A stretch of DNA of 64,000 nt from Gammaproteobacteria bacterium (GCA_002690865.1 NZGG01000019.1:60036-124035); one strand, 5' to 3'; shown: positions 46,371 through 55,179, counted from the stretch's first letter. The notes: generated by a model from the sequence alone, not told the origin. Numbers and translations: made by a program.

Positions 46371-46480
46371 CTCTTAAGTGCGAAGTTGCACTGTGCGGCA
46401 TACAGAAATTGACACTTTCGAACGGTAACCCGAAGGAGGTTCGCTAATTCTTAGACTAGACGATGCAACTAACGATGACG

Positions 46481-46501
46481 CTGCTGACACCAAGTCAGCA
46501 G
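46481..46501. repeat. perfect inverted repeat (8-bp arms) in the rhlE/esterase intergenic gap
   Basis: CTGCTGAC-ACCAA-GTCAGCAG is a perfect 8-bp inverted repeat with a 5-base loop, flanked by a further 6-bp pair, CTAGAC at 46456 and GTCTAG at 46508. Neither side has a U-tract. It may be an operator or part of an untranslated RNA in the 600-bp gap between rhlE and the esterase gene. The rest of the gap holds the rhlE leader hairpin and one small ORF. Confidence 0.4.
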
Positions 46502-46662
46502 AGAGCAGTCTAGACAGCAACCTGAGGTAATGCAAGCAGTCTTCTAATTAACTCGATACAATATTTTCAGAAGCTTGTGTTCATTATTTATAACAATGTT
46601 AGAGAGCTCTAAACGCTGCAACCAAACCCACCCCTTGTACATCCTATTCTTACAGCATTACA

Positions 46663-46797
46663 CTAAAGCTTTTTACGCCGAAATGGTTGAGTAGACTCAT
46701 GATCTTCAAGGAAATCAATATTTTCATCTGGGATGTGATAAATAGGACCAATCAAGAAGATAAACGGGATAGAATCTGATATTAATTCTACCACCAT
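46663..46797 (-). CDS. possible small protein (44 aa), unrecognised
   Basis: The frame, too short for the ORF track, reads MVVELISDSIPFIFLIGPIYH ... STQPFRRKKL. It has a hydrophobic start, an acidic middle (PDENIDFLEDHES) and a basic end. AAGAAG lies about 9 bases before the ATG. It is in the otherwise gene-free gap between rhlE and the esterase gene. I do not recognise it; it could be a small membrane-associated protein or chance. Confidence 0.25.
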   Translation of the reverse strand: MVVELISDSIPFIFLIGPIYHIPDENIDFLEDHESTQPFRRKKL

Positions 46798-46899
46798 AAT
46801 ATGCGACTTCTTTGCAAAGCAATAACCTGTAAAAAGTTAATAGTTACGGAAGCACTGTAATAAAAGTAATCGACTCAAAGTTATCAGATTGGGGGAATC

Positions 46900-47922
46900 A
46901 TGAAGATATTTCTAAGTGCGATGATGCTAATCTCAGTACTGTCAAGTCATGCGCAAAACGAAGATGATAAGACGAACTCCATCAACGGGGAAGATCGAAT
47001 ATTTCTACATGGTGGAATTGAAAGAACTTATAAAATTTATAGACCAAAAAACCTACCCAGTAATGCACCAATGGTTTTTTTACTGCATGGACAAGGCTCG
47101 AGTAACAGATGGACTTATATCACTGGCTTTAATGAGCTCTCCGAAAAATATGGTTTCCTAGCTGTCTATCCGCAGTCCCATAAAAAAGAAGCCAGGCTCG
47201 ATGGCGCCTTAGCGAAGCAAACTGGAATGCCCCAGCACCTGATACCGATGTTTGAAAAAATCGCCGAGTGCCAGAAAGGAGAACTCTTTTCATTTATGGC
47301 TATGGACTTCTCTTGTAAAAGTAACGGGATAGGCGTCACCCGAGTGGTGATGTGGAATGAAACGAATGAGGATAGCCTTTTTGATGGTCAAAGTGATATC
47401 GCATTCCTGACGTCCTTAGGTAGTACCCTACAAGAAAATTTTCAAATAGATCCTAGTAAAATTTATGTTGCCGGATTTTCAAATGGCGGCTTTATGACTT
47501 ATTCTTTAATATGCCAAGAGAAGTCTATTTTCAAAGCAGCTGCCGTAGTAGCCGGCTTGATTGATAAAACCACTTTTCAGAATTGTACGCAGCGCACAAC
47601 ACCACTGATCCACTTCCATGGCGCTGAAGACTCTATGGTACCGATTGAGGGAAACAACACCCAGGGATCCCCGAGTGCGAAAGATATCGTTGAATATTTT
47701 GCATATCTCAACGATTCATTAATTATTGAGAAGACACAAGTCAATGCAAACACCCAACGAACAATCTATTCACCGCAAATTGGGGGAACTGAAGTCCAGT
47801 ATTACCGAATTGAAAATCATGATCATGTGTGGCCAGGTAGGCCCAATGAAATAACAAAAATAATGGATGACTCTGGTCTTCATGCCACCGAACTGATTTG
47901 GGAGTTTTTCGCGAAACTATGA
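46900..47922 (+). CDS. secreted PHB depolymerase-family esterase
   Basis: A 340-residue secreted protein with a signal peptide (MKIFLSAMMLISVLSSHAQ). Family features are RTYKIYRPKNLPSNAPMVFLLHGQGSSNRWTY, the nucleophile motif VAGFSNGGFMTYSLIC, LIHFHGAEDSMVPIEGN and the late IENHDHVWPG with the catalytic His. It is related to the lipoprotein esterase at 42.9-44.0 kb but clearly diverged, and it has a longer cap insert (about residues 95-160, ending before DSLFDGQSDIAFLTSLG). A strong GGGGGAA ribosome site precedes the ATG. The likely role is hydrolysis of extracellular polyesters or acyl-sugars. Confidence 0.82.
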   Translation: MKIFLSAMMLISVLSSHAQNEDDKTNSINGEDRIFLHGGIERTYKIYRPKNLPSNAPMVFLLHGQGSSNRWTYITGFNELSEKYGFLAVYPQSHKKEARLDGALAKQTGMPQHLIPMFEKIAECQKGELFSFMAMDFSCKSNGIGVTRVVMWNETNEDSLFDGQSDIAFLTSLGSTLQENFQIDPSKIYVAGFSNGGFMTYSLICQEKSIFKAAAVVAGLIDKTTFQNCTQRTTPLIHFHGAEDSMVPIEGNNTQGSPSAKDIVEYFAYLNDSLIIEKTQVNANTQRTIYSPQIGGTEVQYYRIENHDHVWPGRPNEITKIMDDSGLHATELIWEFFAKL

Positions 47923-47950
47923 TAGGTTGAGGTTTAATCCTAGCACTTAT

Positions 47951-48877
47951 CTATTTAAAACCAATCAGACTCCTTTTATAGGGCTCCATATCAATACCCG
48001 GCCATCTTGATTCGGTAACCTCAATGGTGCGGGGCGTCCAGAACCGATCACCTGGAAGTGGAATGCCGAGACAAGCCAATTGCTCTGGGGCAGCATGAGG
48101 TATGAGATTTTGCCATGGACGTCCAGCCGCCGCTTGCCAGGTATGGAAAGCAATTTGATCATTACCCACCGCCTTAAAACCAACCGTCATTGAAAATCTT
48201 CGCCCACCCCGAAGAGTCAAATTCGTACCTCGGTGCATAGTGTCAATCCCGTGCGCAAGAAGTGAACCAGCTGGAACCGCGACGGTCTTTTCTCGATCGA
48301 CAAGCGCATAATGTTCTTCGAGTTCTATACCCTTAACCGGAAAGTCGTGGCCGAGTATCTCCTTTGCATCCGATTTAGTTACGTAACGAAGCGCACCATG
48401 TTCAGTACTCACATCTGTCAGATAAAAAATAAAATCAACAGTGCGTAGTTCCTCTGCTTCAGCAGGACAGGTCAGGGTATGATTATTAAAATCACAATGA
48501 AAAGTCTGCTCGTAATCAGCTAACCCAGTATATTTTGCCCAAGTATGTGATTGATACATGTGCACCCCATCAACACCTAAAAGAGCCTTGGCAAAAGCTA
48601 TTAGCTGCGGATGCAAGGAAATCAAATTCAGCTCTGCCGAACCATCATAGGGAAGTGTATCCATAATCTTAAATCCATCGCTCTTTAATTTCCGAAGATT
48701 TTCATCATCCGGAGAGACAACAAGCGCCTCATCTTGACCGGGAGGAGGAGCGACTGAACCATAAAGCTTTTCAAAATCAGACAAGAGAGGAAGATACTCT
48801 TCCTTCGTAAAGAAATTTTCAATAATACAAAATCCATCCTCTCGCCATTGCCTAATATGGTCTTGACTGAATCTCAC
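47951..48877 (-). CDS. phytanoyl-CoA dioxygenase (PhyH)-family protein
   Basis: The 308-residue Fe(II)/2-oxoglutarate-dependent oxygenase shows the facial triad residues His-x-Asp in TFHCDFNNH (about 127-129) and a distal His in HRGTNLTLRGGRR. The Arg that binds 2-oxoglutarate follows it. The N terminus WREDGFCIIENFFTKEEYLPL is typical. The start is a GTG with GGAG 8 bases upstream. It converges with the secreted esterase gene and lies downstream of the proteorhodopsin locus on the same strand. The substrate is unknown; PhyH relatives hydroxylate diverse lipids, ectoine and natural products. Confidence 0.86.
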   Translation of the reverse strand: MRFSQDHIRQWREDGFCIIENFFTKEEYLPLLSDFEKLYGSVAPPPGQDEALVVSPDDENLRKLKSDGFKIMDTLPYDGSAELNLISLHPQLIAFAKALLGVDGVHMYQSHTWAKYTGLADYEQTFHCDFNNHTLTCPAEAEELRTVDFIFYLTDVSTEHGALRYVTKSDAKEILGHDFPVKGIELEEHYALVDREKTVAVPAGSLLAHGIDTMHRGTNLTLRGGRRFSMTVGFKAVGNDQIAFHTWQAAAGRPWQNLIPHAAPEQLACLGIPLPGDRFWTPRTIEVTESRWPGIDMEPYKRSLIGFK

Positions 48878-48918
48878 TGACTATCTCCATATCTTAAAAC
48901 GAATCATGAACATTGATA

Positions 48919-49152
48919 TTACTGGCTTTTTCGAAGCGAAATTTTATAGGAAATATACATTCCTAAAAAAACCAAAAGGGTTATCAGAGGCAGGGTAAAG
49001 AAGTAGGTTCTTGGACTGTGGAATGCTCCAACCAATCCGCTAACACCCGATGTGGCAAGGAAGAAAAATGCTGGAGGCAGCAGCACAAAATGAAGGAAAG
49101 AAAACCAGTTTGAGAACAGGTAGGACCAAAAGGTTTTTTCAGTTCTAGACAC
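48919..49152 (-). CDS. small inner-membrane protein (77 aa), unrecognised
   Basis: The frame encodes 77 residues with two clear hydrophobic segments (FLHFVLLPPAFFFLATSGVSGLVG and YFFTLPLITLLVFLGMYISY) and a basic tail SLRKSQ. The start is a GTG at 49152 and lacks a clear ribosome site. It lies 62 bp after proteorhodopsin on the same strand, with a hairpin between, so it may be read by readthrough. I do not recognise the family. The composition is that of a real membrane protein, not a shadow ORF. Confidence 0.6.
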   Translation of the reverse strand: MSRTEKTFWSYLFSNWFSFLHFVLLPPAFFFLATSGVSGLVGAFHSPRTYFFTLPLITLLVFLGMYISYKISLRKSQ

Positions 49153-49173
49153 CGTACAGAGAAGACCCTTTCA

Positions 49174-49202
49174 AAGGGATCAGAACTTGTTCTAATCCCC
49201 TT
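49174..49202 (-). terminator. stem-loop after the proteorhodopsin gene
   Basis: Twelve bases after the PR stop the transcript reads AAGGGGATTAGAA-CAAG-TTCTGATCCCTT. It pairs over about 12 bp with one bulged G and one U-G wobble that exists only in this sense. The U-tract is short (CCCTTTG), so termination may be partial. It may also stabilise the mRNA. A second small palindrome, CCCTTTGAAAGGG, overlaps its 3' side and could form an alternative fold. Confidence 0.55.
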
Positions 49203-49214
49203 GAATTTGTATTA

Positions 49215-49988
49215 CTAAGCCTGCTGCTTCGTATCTTGCGTAGCCGCGTACCAAATAGCTAAACCGAATGCAGTCTTATTAACGAGATCTGCAATATTGT
49301 ATAAAATATTTAGACTATCGTTATCTACGCCGCCAGCGAGGTAACCAAGGGCATACCCAACCGGATAAATTGCCCAACCAACAGTTACGATAAGTCGCAG
49401 CCAATAAAATGCCATTTGGCTAGCAGCGTTACCGCTCTCCGCAGAGACCTTGCTCGCTTCACCAAAGAAGATCAAGTAGATGATATAGAGCCATCCTGCC
49501 ATGCCGATAACAAAGCCTATTACTGGCGGAAGCATTCCTGTCTCACCAGCATAACCGCCTAAGAGCATCACGATGGACGCAATCAGGAGTTGCCAAAACA
49601 AACCAGTTCGAACGGCGGTTACGGCAGCTAGAATTAGGTAAAATTCAACAATTTGAAGTGGCACCGTGATCAACCAATCAATGTATCGATATACTGTTGG
49701 AGAATCGTCAGTTGCAACCCATATTCCTCTCATGTAGAGGTAGTGCCAAAACGCAACACCTGTCACTAAGCCAGCAACTGTTAGCGATGTTCTCCATTTA
49801 ACCGCAACGTCACCACGTTCTATAAAGAAAAATACCGTTGACGCAAGCATGATTGCTGTTGCTAGCCAAAATGAGATACCGACGAAATCATCAGCCTTCA
49901 GAACCATAACGTCTGCACCATATACTGTTCCACTCCCTGACAGAGTCAGCAACAATGCTGTCTTCAGGAAAACCTTCATATTCAACAT
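49215..49988 (-). CDS. proteorhodopsin, blue-absorbing type light-driven proton pump
   Basis: A 257-residue seven-helix retinal protein with a cleavable signal (MLNMKVFLKTALLLTLSGSGTVYGA). Key residues align with GPR at a constant offset of +7: His82 (GPR 75), proton acceptor Asp104 in RYIDW (97), spectral-tuning Gln112 in TVPLQIVEF (105), proton donor Glu115 (108) and Schiff-base Lys238 in LVNKTAFG (231). Gln at the tuning site is known to give blue absorption. D/E at the pump sites indicates outward proton pumping, not a sodium (NQ) or chloride pump. ATG 49988 follows GGGGAT. No retinal-synthesis genes (crtEBIY, blh) are in the window. Confidence 0.96.
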   Translation of the reverse strand: MLNMKVFLKTALLLTLSGSGTVYGADVMVLKADDFVGISFWLATAIMLASTVFFFIERGDVAVKWRTSLTVAGLVTGVAFWHYLYMRGIWVATDDSPTVYRYIDWLITVPLQIVEFYLILAAVTAVRTGLFWQLLIASIVMLLGGYAGETGMLPPVIGFVIGMAGWLYIIYLIFFGEASKVSAESGNAASQMAFYWLRLIVTVGWAIYPVGYALGYLAGGVDNDSLNILYNIADLVNKTAFGLAIWYAATQDTKQQA

Positions 49989-50013
49989 TTTTTATCCCCA
50001 CTGAATAACGAAT

Positions 50014-50042
50014 TTTATTTAACGCGGCAGGGGCTTTATCAA
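50014..50042 (-). promoter_or_regulatory. possible sigma-70 promoter of proteorhodopsin with overlapping inverted repeat
   Basis: TTGATA (50042-50037) and AATAAA (50019-50014) are spaced 17 bp apart, with the start point about 20 nt before the ATG. The -35 box lies within the inverted repeat GGCTTT-ATC-AAAGCC (50032-50046), a possible operator. The -10 match is weak, so this is tentative. Confidence 0.35.
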
Positions 50043-50204
50043 AGCCAAAACTCCACCACTCCTATTCCCTCAAACCAATAGTTTCTCATTAACTAACCGT
50101 ATTGAGAAAGAGTTTTTTTAAAAAATTGGGGTAATTTGCTATCAATTCAGGAAATACAAAGATCGATCACTTTCACACAAACCACTTATAAGCGTGTCAT
50201 TTGA

Positions 50205-51350
50205 TCATGGCCGTTTCTCCGCAGGATCTAACGCTGGGTAATCATGTGGGCTCCACTTAGATAGAATACCCAAATCATTACCTTCACGTTGCCAATTATC
50301 TATGCCCTCTCTTGTCTCAATAAGGTCCCAGGCCAGGAGGGAATCGGCATTATCTTTGAGTGTTTGCTCCACTGTATGTGGCCTTAAGCCCAGTTGGGTA
50401 ATGGCTTTCTCCAGGAAGGCTATAGGCCCTCGCCTAAAGTTTCCATCTCTCCAGTTACCTGCTATTCCCATACCCGGATATAATCGTTGCAGGTGTGCTT
50501 GAACCTCTGGTTGCGTGAGCATACCAGATTCATCTTTAGCGCACAGATTATAGCGTTCACCATTATGATTATCTGGGCATTCAGCGATCAGTCGTTGCGC
50601 CTCAGCAACGTCACGCACATCAGTAATATTCCAGAACATTCTTGGATGACCATAACCAGACATCATATCACCGACTCTCGTCTGCCATGTCCAGGGACGC
50701 ATATGTGTTTTTGACAACAATGGTCCAATCACATGACATGGACATACTCCAAAAGCCTCGAAATTATTTTCTTGGGCCGATTTATAAACAAAGCGTTCGG
50801 AATCCACTTTTGTCATCGCATAAGCAATCTCGCGATCTTTAGCAACCACCTTCTTGATCCATGCTTTTTCAGGAGGACGCAGATCCTGGTTCATATCTGC
50901 CCAGGATTGCTCTGTGAAGGGCTCATTGTTATGCGGATTGCTGACGGCCGCAAAGGAACTTGTATAAACAAGGCGTTTCACGGTTCCTGCCTTCTTAATT
51001 GATTCAATTAACATCTGAGTGGCAATGAGGCCCCCGTCATAGACCTTCTGAGGAGTGGAGCCAGCCAAGTTACCCATTTCCGCAGCTGCATGAAAAACGC
51101 CAACACACCCTTTAAATACCTCATCGTATATTCCAGGGACAGCCATATCACAGGAATACAATGCGACCGATCCTGGACCAATACCGTTCATAAGATTTAG
51201 ATGCGCCACGTTTGATAGTCGGCTTGCATCTCGCACGCAGGCGCGCACTTGATATCCGTGCTTCACCAGCGTTAGTACGATGTGCGAGCCGATATAACCT
51301 GCCGCACCAGTTACTGCTACGGGCCCATCGTTAGGTCCAATTGCGGTCAT
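50205..51350 (-). CDS. NAD-dependent epimerase/dihydroflavonol-4-reductase-like extended SDR
   Basis: A 381-residue extended short-chain dehydrogenase. VAVTGAAGYIGSHIVLTLVKHGYQVRACVRD is the Rossmann fold (TGxxGxxG), TVKRLVYTSSFAAVS holds the catalytic Ser and YAMTKVDSERF the catalytic YxxxK. ITDVRDVAEAQRLIAE is typical of the DFR/cinnamoyl-CoA reductase group. The start is ATG 51350 with GGGGAG 8 bases before. It follows an old yellow enzyme and an SDR gene on the same strand, which suggests a catabolic or xenobiotic-reduction operon. The substrate is probably a ketone or aldehyde and is not assigned. Confidence 0.88.
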   Translation of the reverse strand: MTAIGPNDGPVAVTGAAGYIGSHIVLTLVKHGYQVRACVRDASRLSNVAHLNLMNGIGPGSVALYSCDMAVPGIYDEVFKGCVGVFHAAAEMGNLAGSTPQKVYDGGLIATQMLIESIKKAGTVKRLVYTSSFAAVSNPHNNEPFTEQSWADMNQDLRPPEKAWIKKVVAKDREIAYAMTKVDSERFVYKSAQENNFEAFGVCPCHVIGPLLSKTHMRPWTWQTRVGDMMSGYGHPRMFWNITDVRDVAEAQRLIAECPDNHNGERYNLCAKDESGMLTQPEVQAHLQRLYPGMGIAGNWRDGNFRRGPIAFLEKAITQLGLRPHTVEQTLKDNADSLLAWDLIETREGIDNWQREGNDLGILSKWSPHDYPALDPAEKRP

Positions 51351-51518
51351 TTTTTATTCTCCCCTTTTTAGTTTTGGTTAAAATTCAGATTGAGTCTTTC
51401 AGGCTCCAATTGAAGAACCTAATCATGATGAGCGTAAAAAAACTTTACCAAAAACAAATACCTTAACTAAAAGGCACGCTCTTACCAAGTTAGGCCTAGT
51501 CCTAGAATATCTGAAGAA

Positions 51519-52592
51519 CTATTGACCAACGAACCCTGGCCAGCTCTCTAAATAAGTAATAAATTTTTTTGAAACGCCTTCAGACTCAAGATGCTCACGG
51601 CTAACCGGGTTCTCTACTGGCCTAAATTCTTTTTTTTGAAAGAATCTATTTGGGAAGTCATGATGCAAAATCGCCGCACGCCCTAGCATGATCCAATCAA
51701 CATTTTCTTGCATAATTGCTTCTACTTCGGCAGGGGTCCGAATTTTACCTGCAACACCTAACTTAACATTCTTACGATTAAGTCTAGTAAAATAAGACAT
51801 CAATGTTTGACCTTGGAACGCCTCTTCAAGCGGTTCTTTGAATACGTCCCATAAGGACATATCGAGAAAATCAATTTTCTCTTCCATCATTAGCTGTTTA
51901 GCTAATGCAATCGATTCCTCAAGCTTGACAACCCCTTCAGGTGATAACCGGACGCCAACAATAAAGTCATCACCGCAGCGTTCACGAATGCCGTCGATAA
52001 TTCGAAAGAGAACGCTTGCCCTATTATGAAAGCTTCCGCCAAATTCATCCTCCCTTGAATTGGTTTTCGCGCTCAAAAATTGGCAAATCATGTACCCATG
52101 CGCTCCATGCAATTCGACACCATGAAAGCCGGCTTTTTCAGCACGAACCGCACCCTCCACAAAATCTTCAATAAGGAGTATCACTTCCTCATGGGATAGT
52201 GCGCGCGCACCCGTTTTCTTATCACCCGACGGAGAAACTGGTATTTCCCCAATCAGATCAGCTAGGGTTTTTTTTCCGGCATGGTGAAGCTGAAGAATAG
52301 AAATACTGCCCTCTTCATTAATACCCCGTGCAAGTTTTGTCAGACCTTCTATGTGATCATCAGAAAAAATTCCTAACTGACCAGGAAACCCCTGTCCTAC
52401 AGCTTGCACATGCGTCGCACATGTCATTACAAGGCCAAAACCACCTTTCGCACGCATTGTCAGCCAATGATATTCCTCTTCAGACAATATGCCGTCTTCA
52501 TGACTCTGACAATTTGTTAGAGGCGCGAGCATAAAACGATTTTTTATCTTGGGTCCACGTAGAAAGCTGATTGGATTATTGATTTTTGGCAT
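51519..52592 (-). CDS. NADH:flavin oxidoreductase, old yellow enzyme family
   Basis: A TIM-barrel FMN enzyme of about 357 residues that reduces activated C=C bonds. Patterns: RFMLAPLTNCQSHEDGILSEEEYHWLTMRAKGGFGLVMTCAT, SILQLHHAGKK, EKAGFHGVELHGAHGYMICQFLS, NSREDEFGGSFHNRASVLFRIIDGIRERCG, VAGKIRTPAEVEAIM and the FMN phosphate segment VDWIMLGRAAI. ATG 52592 (MPKINNPISFLRG) is preferred over the track's 52625, which lies 27 bp from the upstream SDR stop. It is in a group with the SDR and the epimerase. Confidence 0.9.
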   Translation of the reverse strand: MPKINNPISFLRGPKIKNRFMLAPLTNCQSHEDGILSEEEYHWLTMRAKGGFGLVMTCATHVQAVGQGFPGQLGIFSDDHIEGLTKLARGINEEGSISILQLHHAGKKTLADLIGEIPVSPSGDKKTGARALSHEEVILLIEDFVEGAVRAEKAGFHGVELHGAHGYMICQFLSAKTNSREDEFGGSFHNRASVLFRIIDGIRERCGDDFIVGVRLSPEGVVKLEESIALAKQLMMEEKIDFLDMSLWDVFKEPLEEAFQGQTLMSYFTRLNRKNVKLGVAGKIRTPAEVEAIMQENVDWIMLGRAAILHHDFPNRFFQKKEFRPVENPVSREHLESEGVSKKFITYLESWPGFVGQ

Positions 52593-52652
52593 TAATATCT
52601 CAGATTGGCTGGTAACAAACCGCAATGTAAAAGCGAAAAAATAGGCAGAGCC

Positions 52653-53432
52653 TTATCCCCACATATTAGTTCCACCACAGATCGTATGGGCCTGGCCAGT
52701 AATCCAAGCAGAAGCATCTGAAGCCAGAAAAACCGCAATACCCTTAAAATCTTCAGGCTCACCCAATCTACGCATGGGAGTCCCTTCATTCGCACGCTTT
52801 GCTGCCTCGGGATTGTCCCATAAAGCCTTAGCGAAATCCGTTTTCACGAGACCTGGACATATAGCATTCACACGAATGCCTTTTGGACCAAGTTCCAGAG
52901 CCAGGTTTCGAACCAGCCCAATATCGGCCAGTTTCGATATATTGTAGGTGCCGAGGTTTTCGGAACCACTGAATGCCCCCACGCTAGCTGTGATAGCTAT
53001 CGAACCTTTACCCTTCTCTACCATGTCAGGCGCAACCATTTTCGCAAGCCACAGATTTGAGCGAACGTTTGACTCCATAGTCTTATTATAAGCCTCATCG
53101 GGGATATCTAACATGGAGCCGTAGTATGGATTTACGCCAGCATTAGCAATCAAAATATCAATTTTCCCCAGCTTCTCATGAGTTTGATCGACAAGCGCCT
53201 GTAATTGCTCCTTGTATCCAATATTAGATGCGATAGCAACCGCACTACCCTCTCCACATTTCTCGTTAATTTCAGCAGCTGTTTCTTCACATTGATCAAG
53301 CTTACGGCTGGAAATAACAACCTTTGCTCCATGTTCTGCAAGACCCTCAGCCATAGATTTGCCCATGCCTTTTGAAGCACCGGTGAGCAGGGCTACTTTC
53401 CCCGTGAGATCGAACAGAGATGTATTAATCAT
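52653..53432 (-). CDS. classical short-chain dehydrogenase/reductase
   Basis: A 259-residue classical SDR with cofactor motif LLTGASKGMGKSMAEGL, NNAG-equivalent LIANAGVNPYYG, catalytic Ser in IAITASVGAFSGS, YNISK (Tyr-x3-Lys) and the PGLVKTDFAKALWDN segment. The C-terminal DASAWITGQAHTICGGTNMWG is typical of the FabG-like subgroup. The NSSRK segment after strand 2 (VVISSRKLDQ) suggests NADP(H). The start is ATG 53432 after GGAAAT. It is the first of three minus-strand reductase genes (SDR, OYE, epimerase). Confidence 0.9.
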   Translation of the reverse strand: MINTSLFDLTGKVALLTGASKGMGKSMAEGLAEHGAKVVISSRKLDQCEETAAEINEKCGEGSAVAIASNIGYKEQLQALVDQTHEKLGKIDILIANAGVNPYYGSMLDIPDEAYNKTMESNVRSNLWLAKMVAPDMVEKGKGSIAITASVGAFSGSENLGTYNISKLADIGLVRNLALELGPKGIRVNAICPGLVKTDFAKALWDNPEAAKRANEGTPMRRLGEPEDFKGIAVFLASDASAWITGQAHTICGGTNMWG

Positions 53433-53686
53433 TGATATATTTCCTTATTTAGAACTAAAAAATTAATATAGTGTATGTAAAATATCACCCTTTCCACATG
53501 CACAGCTTTACAAAGAATCTCTCAGCTTCCATTCGATTGCTTCATGGTAAAAGATGAACACGTGTACCCTACCAAAACCGATCGAAGAAAAACACGTTTA
53601 GAAATATCGGCGAGGATAGATACCAATGTTATTTCTAACCGCTAGTTCGTCCATTATTATCGAAACATTAGCTATCACGCACACAA

Positions 53687-55177
53687 TCAACGATGGGGCG
53701 ACCAGTAGTTTCGTCTATCAGATTTAAATTGATACCTACGAGGGGGATGAGGTAAAGGGTCCTCGGTGCGCAATGTCCAACCGAGCAACTCGGCGAGCAG
53801 CGCAGATTGAATCTCTGCATAGTCCGGATGGTCGAACAAGTTATGAAGCTCAACCGGATCATCTTCTAGATGATAGAGCTGACCATGTTCTTGCATATCG
53901 AAGATTAATTTCCAGGCACCTTTGCGTACCGCCCGCATAGTGCCACTCTGTGACCAACCATTTAACTCATCAAAACCTATTTCTGAATGAATTGAATCCT
54001 TATTAGGGTCAAATTCCTCCTCATCTGTGTAGTGTAAACCTCCAAAACCATGTTCCGTGTATGCACTGCTGAACTCAGCCTCGGGATATTTTTCTCCGGT
54101 TAATAGCGGCCATAAGCTGCGGCCCTGCACCCCCGCAGGAATATCTAATCCTATCGCTTCACACAAGGTGGGCATAAGGTCAGCGGTCGAGATATGCGCC
54201 GGATGAGGCTCGGAGGATCGAATGATATCTGGACCGACAAAAAAGAAGGGCACCCTAATCAGCACCTCTGGCAACTCTGCACCCTTACGCATCAAACCAT
54301 ACTCACCAACATAATCACCGTGGTCTGAGAGAAAAATCAAAATCGTATTAGTCTGGAGATCATGCGCACCTAAGTAATCCCAGAAACGCCGAACCTGATC
54401 ATCGATAAGTCTAAGCATGCCGAAGTAATTCGATCGTGCTCGAGGAACTTGCTCAGCATAGTCAGGGAATCCGATCTCACCAATATGCCTTAGCCATTGG
54501 TACTTAAATCCTTTTACCGCTAATGCAGATTCATCAGACATTGTTGATGGTAATGTTTCAGGAGGGAACATCGAATAGTATGGATCGGGAACCTGATAGG
54601 GATTATGTGGCTCCGGAAATGACAACCATAGGAAGAAAGGGTCAGCTTGACTGTTTTTAAGAATGCTATCAATCCAATTAGTGGCAGCAGTTACAGCTCT
54701 ATATGGACATTGAAGACTAAAATCAAAAGGCGTTGGTTCAAAAGCCGCCCGCATTTTCAGGCTAGCTAAGTATCTGTCAAACGCTACTTCATCGACTGTA
54801 CGGTTTTCGCCCAAACCACCGTGATGCCCCATAGAGAAGTAATAATCCATTTTAGACGCATTAACATGGGAATGATTTTTCCCACATAGCGCTGTTTGAA
54901 ATCCGTTGTCACGCAGGATGTCATACAAATCTGACTGGTAGAATGCATCGTTCCCATTGTGATTGGTCCTAGCGCGTGTCGCACTAGGATAGCGGCCCGT
55001 CAACATGCTTACACGAGCAGGCAAGCATGCTGGCATCGTAGTATACGCTCGATCAAACCAAGTTCCTTCTTTAGCCAGGCTATCCAAGAAAGGGGTAGTA
55101 TCTAAGCTAAACCCTTCTCGTTTCGAAACATCAGCTCTTTGCTGATCCGTCATGATCACAACAATGTTTGGCTTCAT
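53687..55177 (-). CDS. type I sulfatase, no signal peptide
   Basis: The formylglycine-dependent sulfatase has about 496 residues. PNIVVIMTDQQRADVS binds metal, PACLPARVSMLTGRYP contains the CxPxR motif whose Cys becomes formylglycine, and ILIFLSDHGDYVGEYGLMRKG is the second metal site. No signal peptide is visible, so it would act in the cytoplasm unless exported otherwise. ATG 55177 is preferred to the TTG at 55183. Either start overlaps or follows the serine hydrolase stop by a few bases, so the two genes are coupled. No formylglycine-generating enzyme gene is in the window. The substrate may be a small organosulfate or sulfated sugar. Confidence 0.9.
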   Translation of the reverse strand: MKPNIVVIMTDQQRADVSKREGFSLDTTPFLDSLAKEGTWFDRAYTTMPACLPARVSMLTGRYPSATRARTNHNGNDAFYQSDLYDILRDNGFQTALCGKNHSHVNASKMDYYFSMGHHGGLGENRTVDEVAFDRYLASLKMRAAFEPTPFDFSLQCPYRAVTAATNWIDSILKNSQADPFFLWLSFPEPHNPYQVPDPYYSMFPPETLPSTMSDESALAVKGFKYQWLRHIGEIGFPDYAEQVPRARSNYFGMLRLIDDQVRRFWDYLGAHDLQTNTILIFLSDHGDYVGEYGLMRKGAELPEVLIRVPFFFVGPDIIRSSEPHPAHISTADLMPTLCEAIGLDIPAGVQGRSLWPLLTGEKYPEAEFSSAYTEHGFGGLHYTDEEEFDPNKDSIHSEIGFDELNGWSQSGTMRAVRKGAWKLIFDMQEHGQLYHLEDDPVELHNLFDHPDYAEIQSALLAELLGWTLRTEDPLPHPPRRYQFKSDRRNYWSPHR

Positions 55178-55179
55178 AT

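Noticed and set aside
46262-46447. Plus-strand 61-aa ORF across the rhlE start
   Set aside because: It overlaps the rhlE start and leader, and its reading is explained by the strong hairpin region; no motif.
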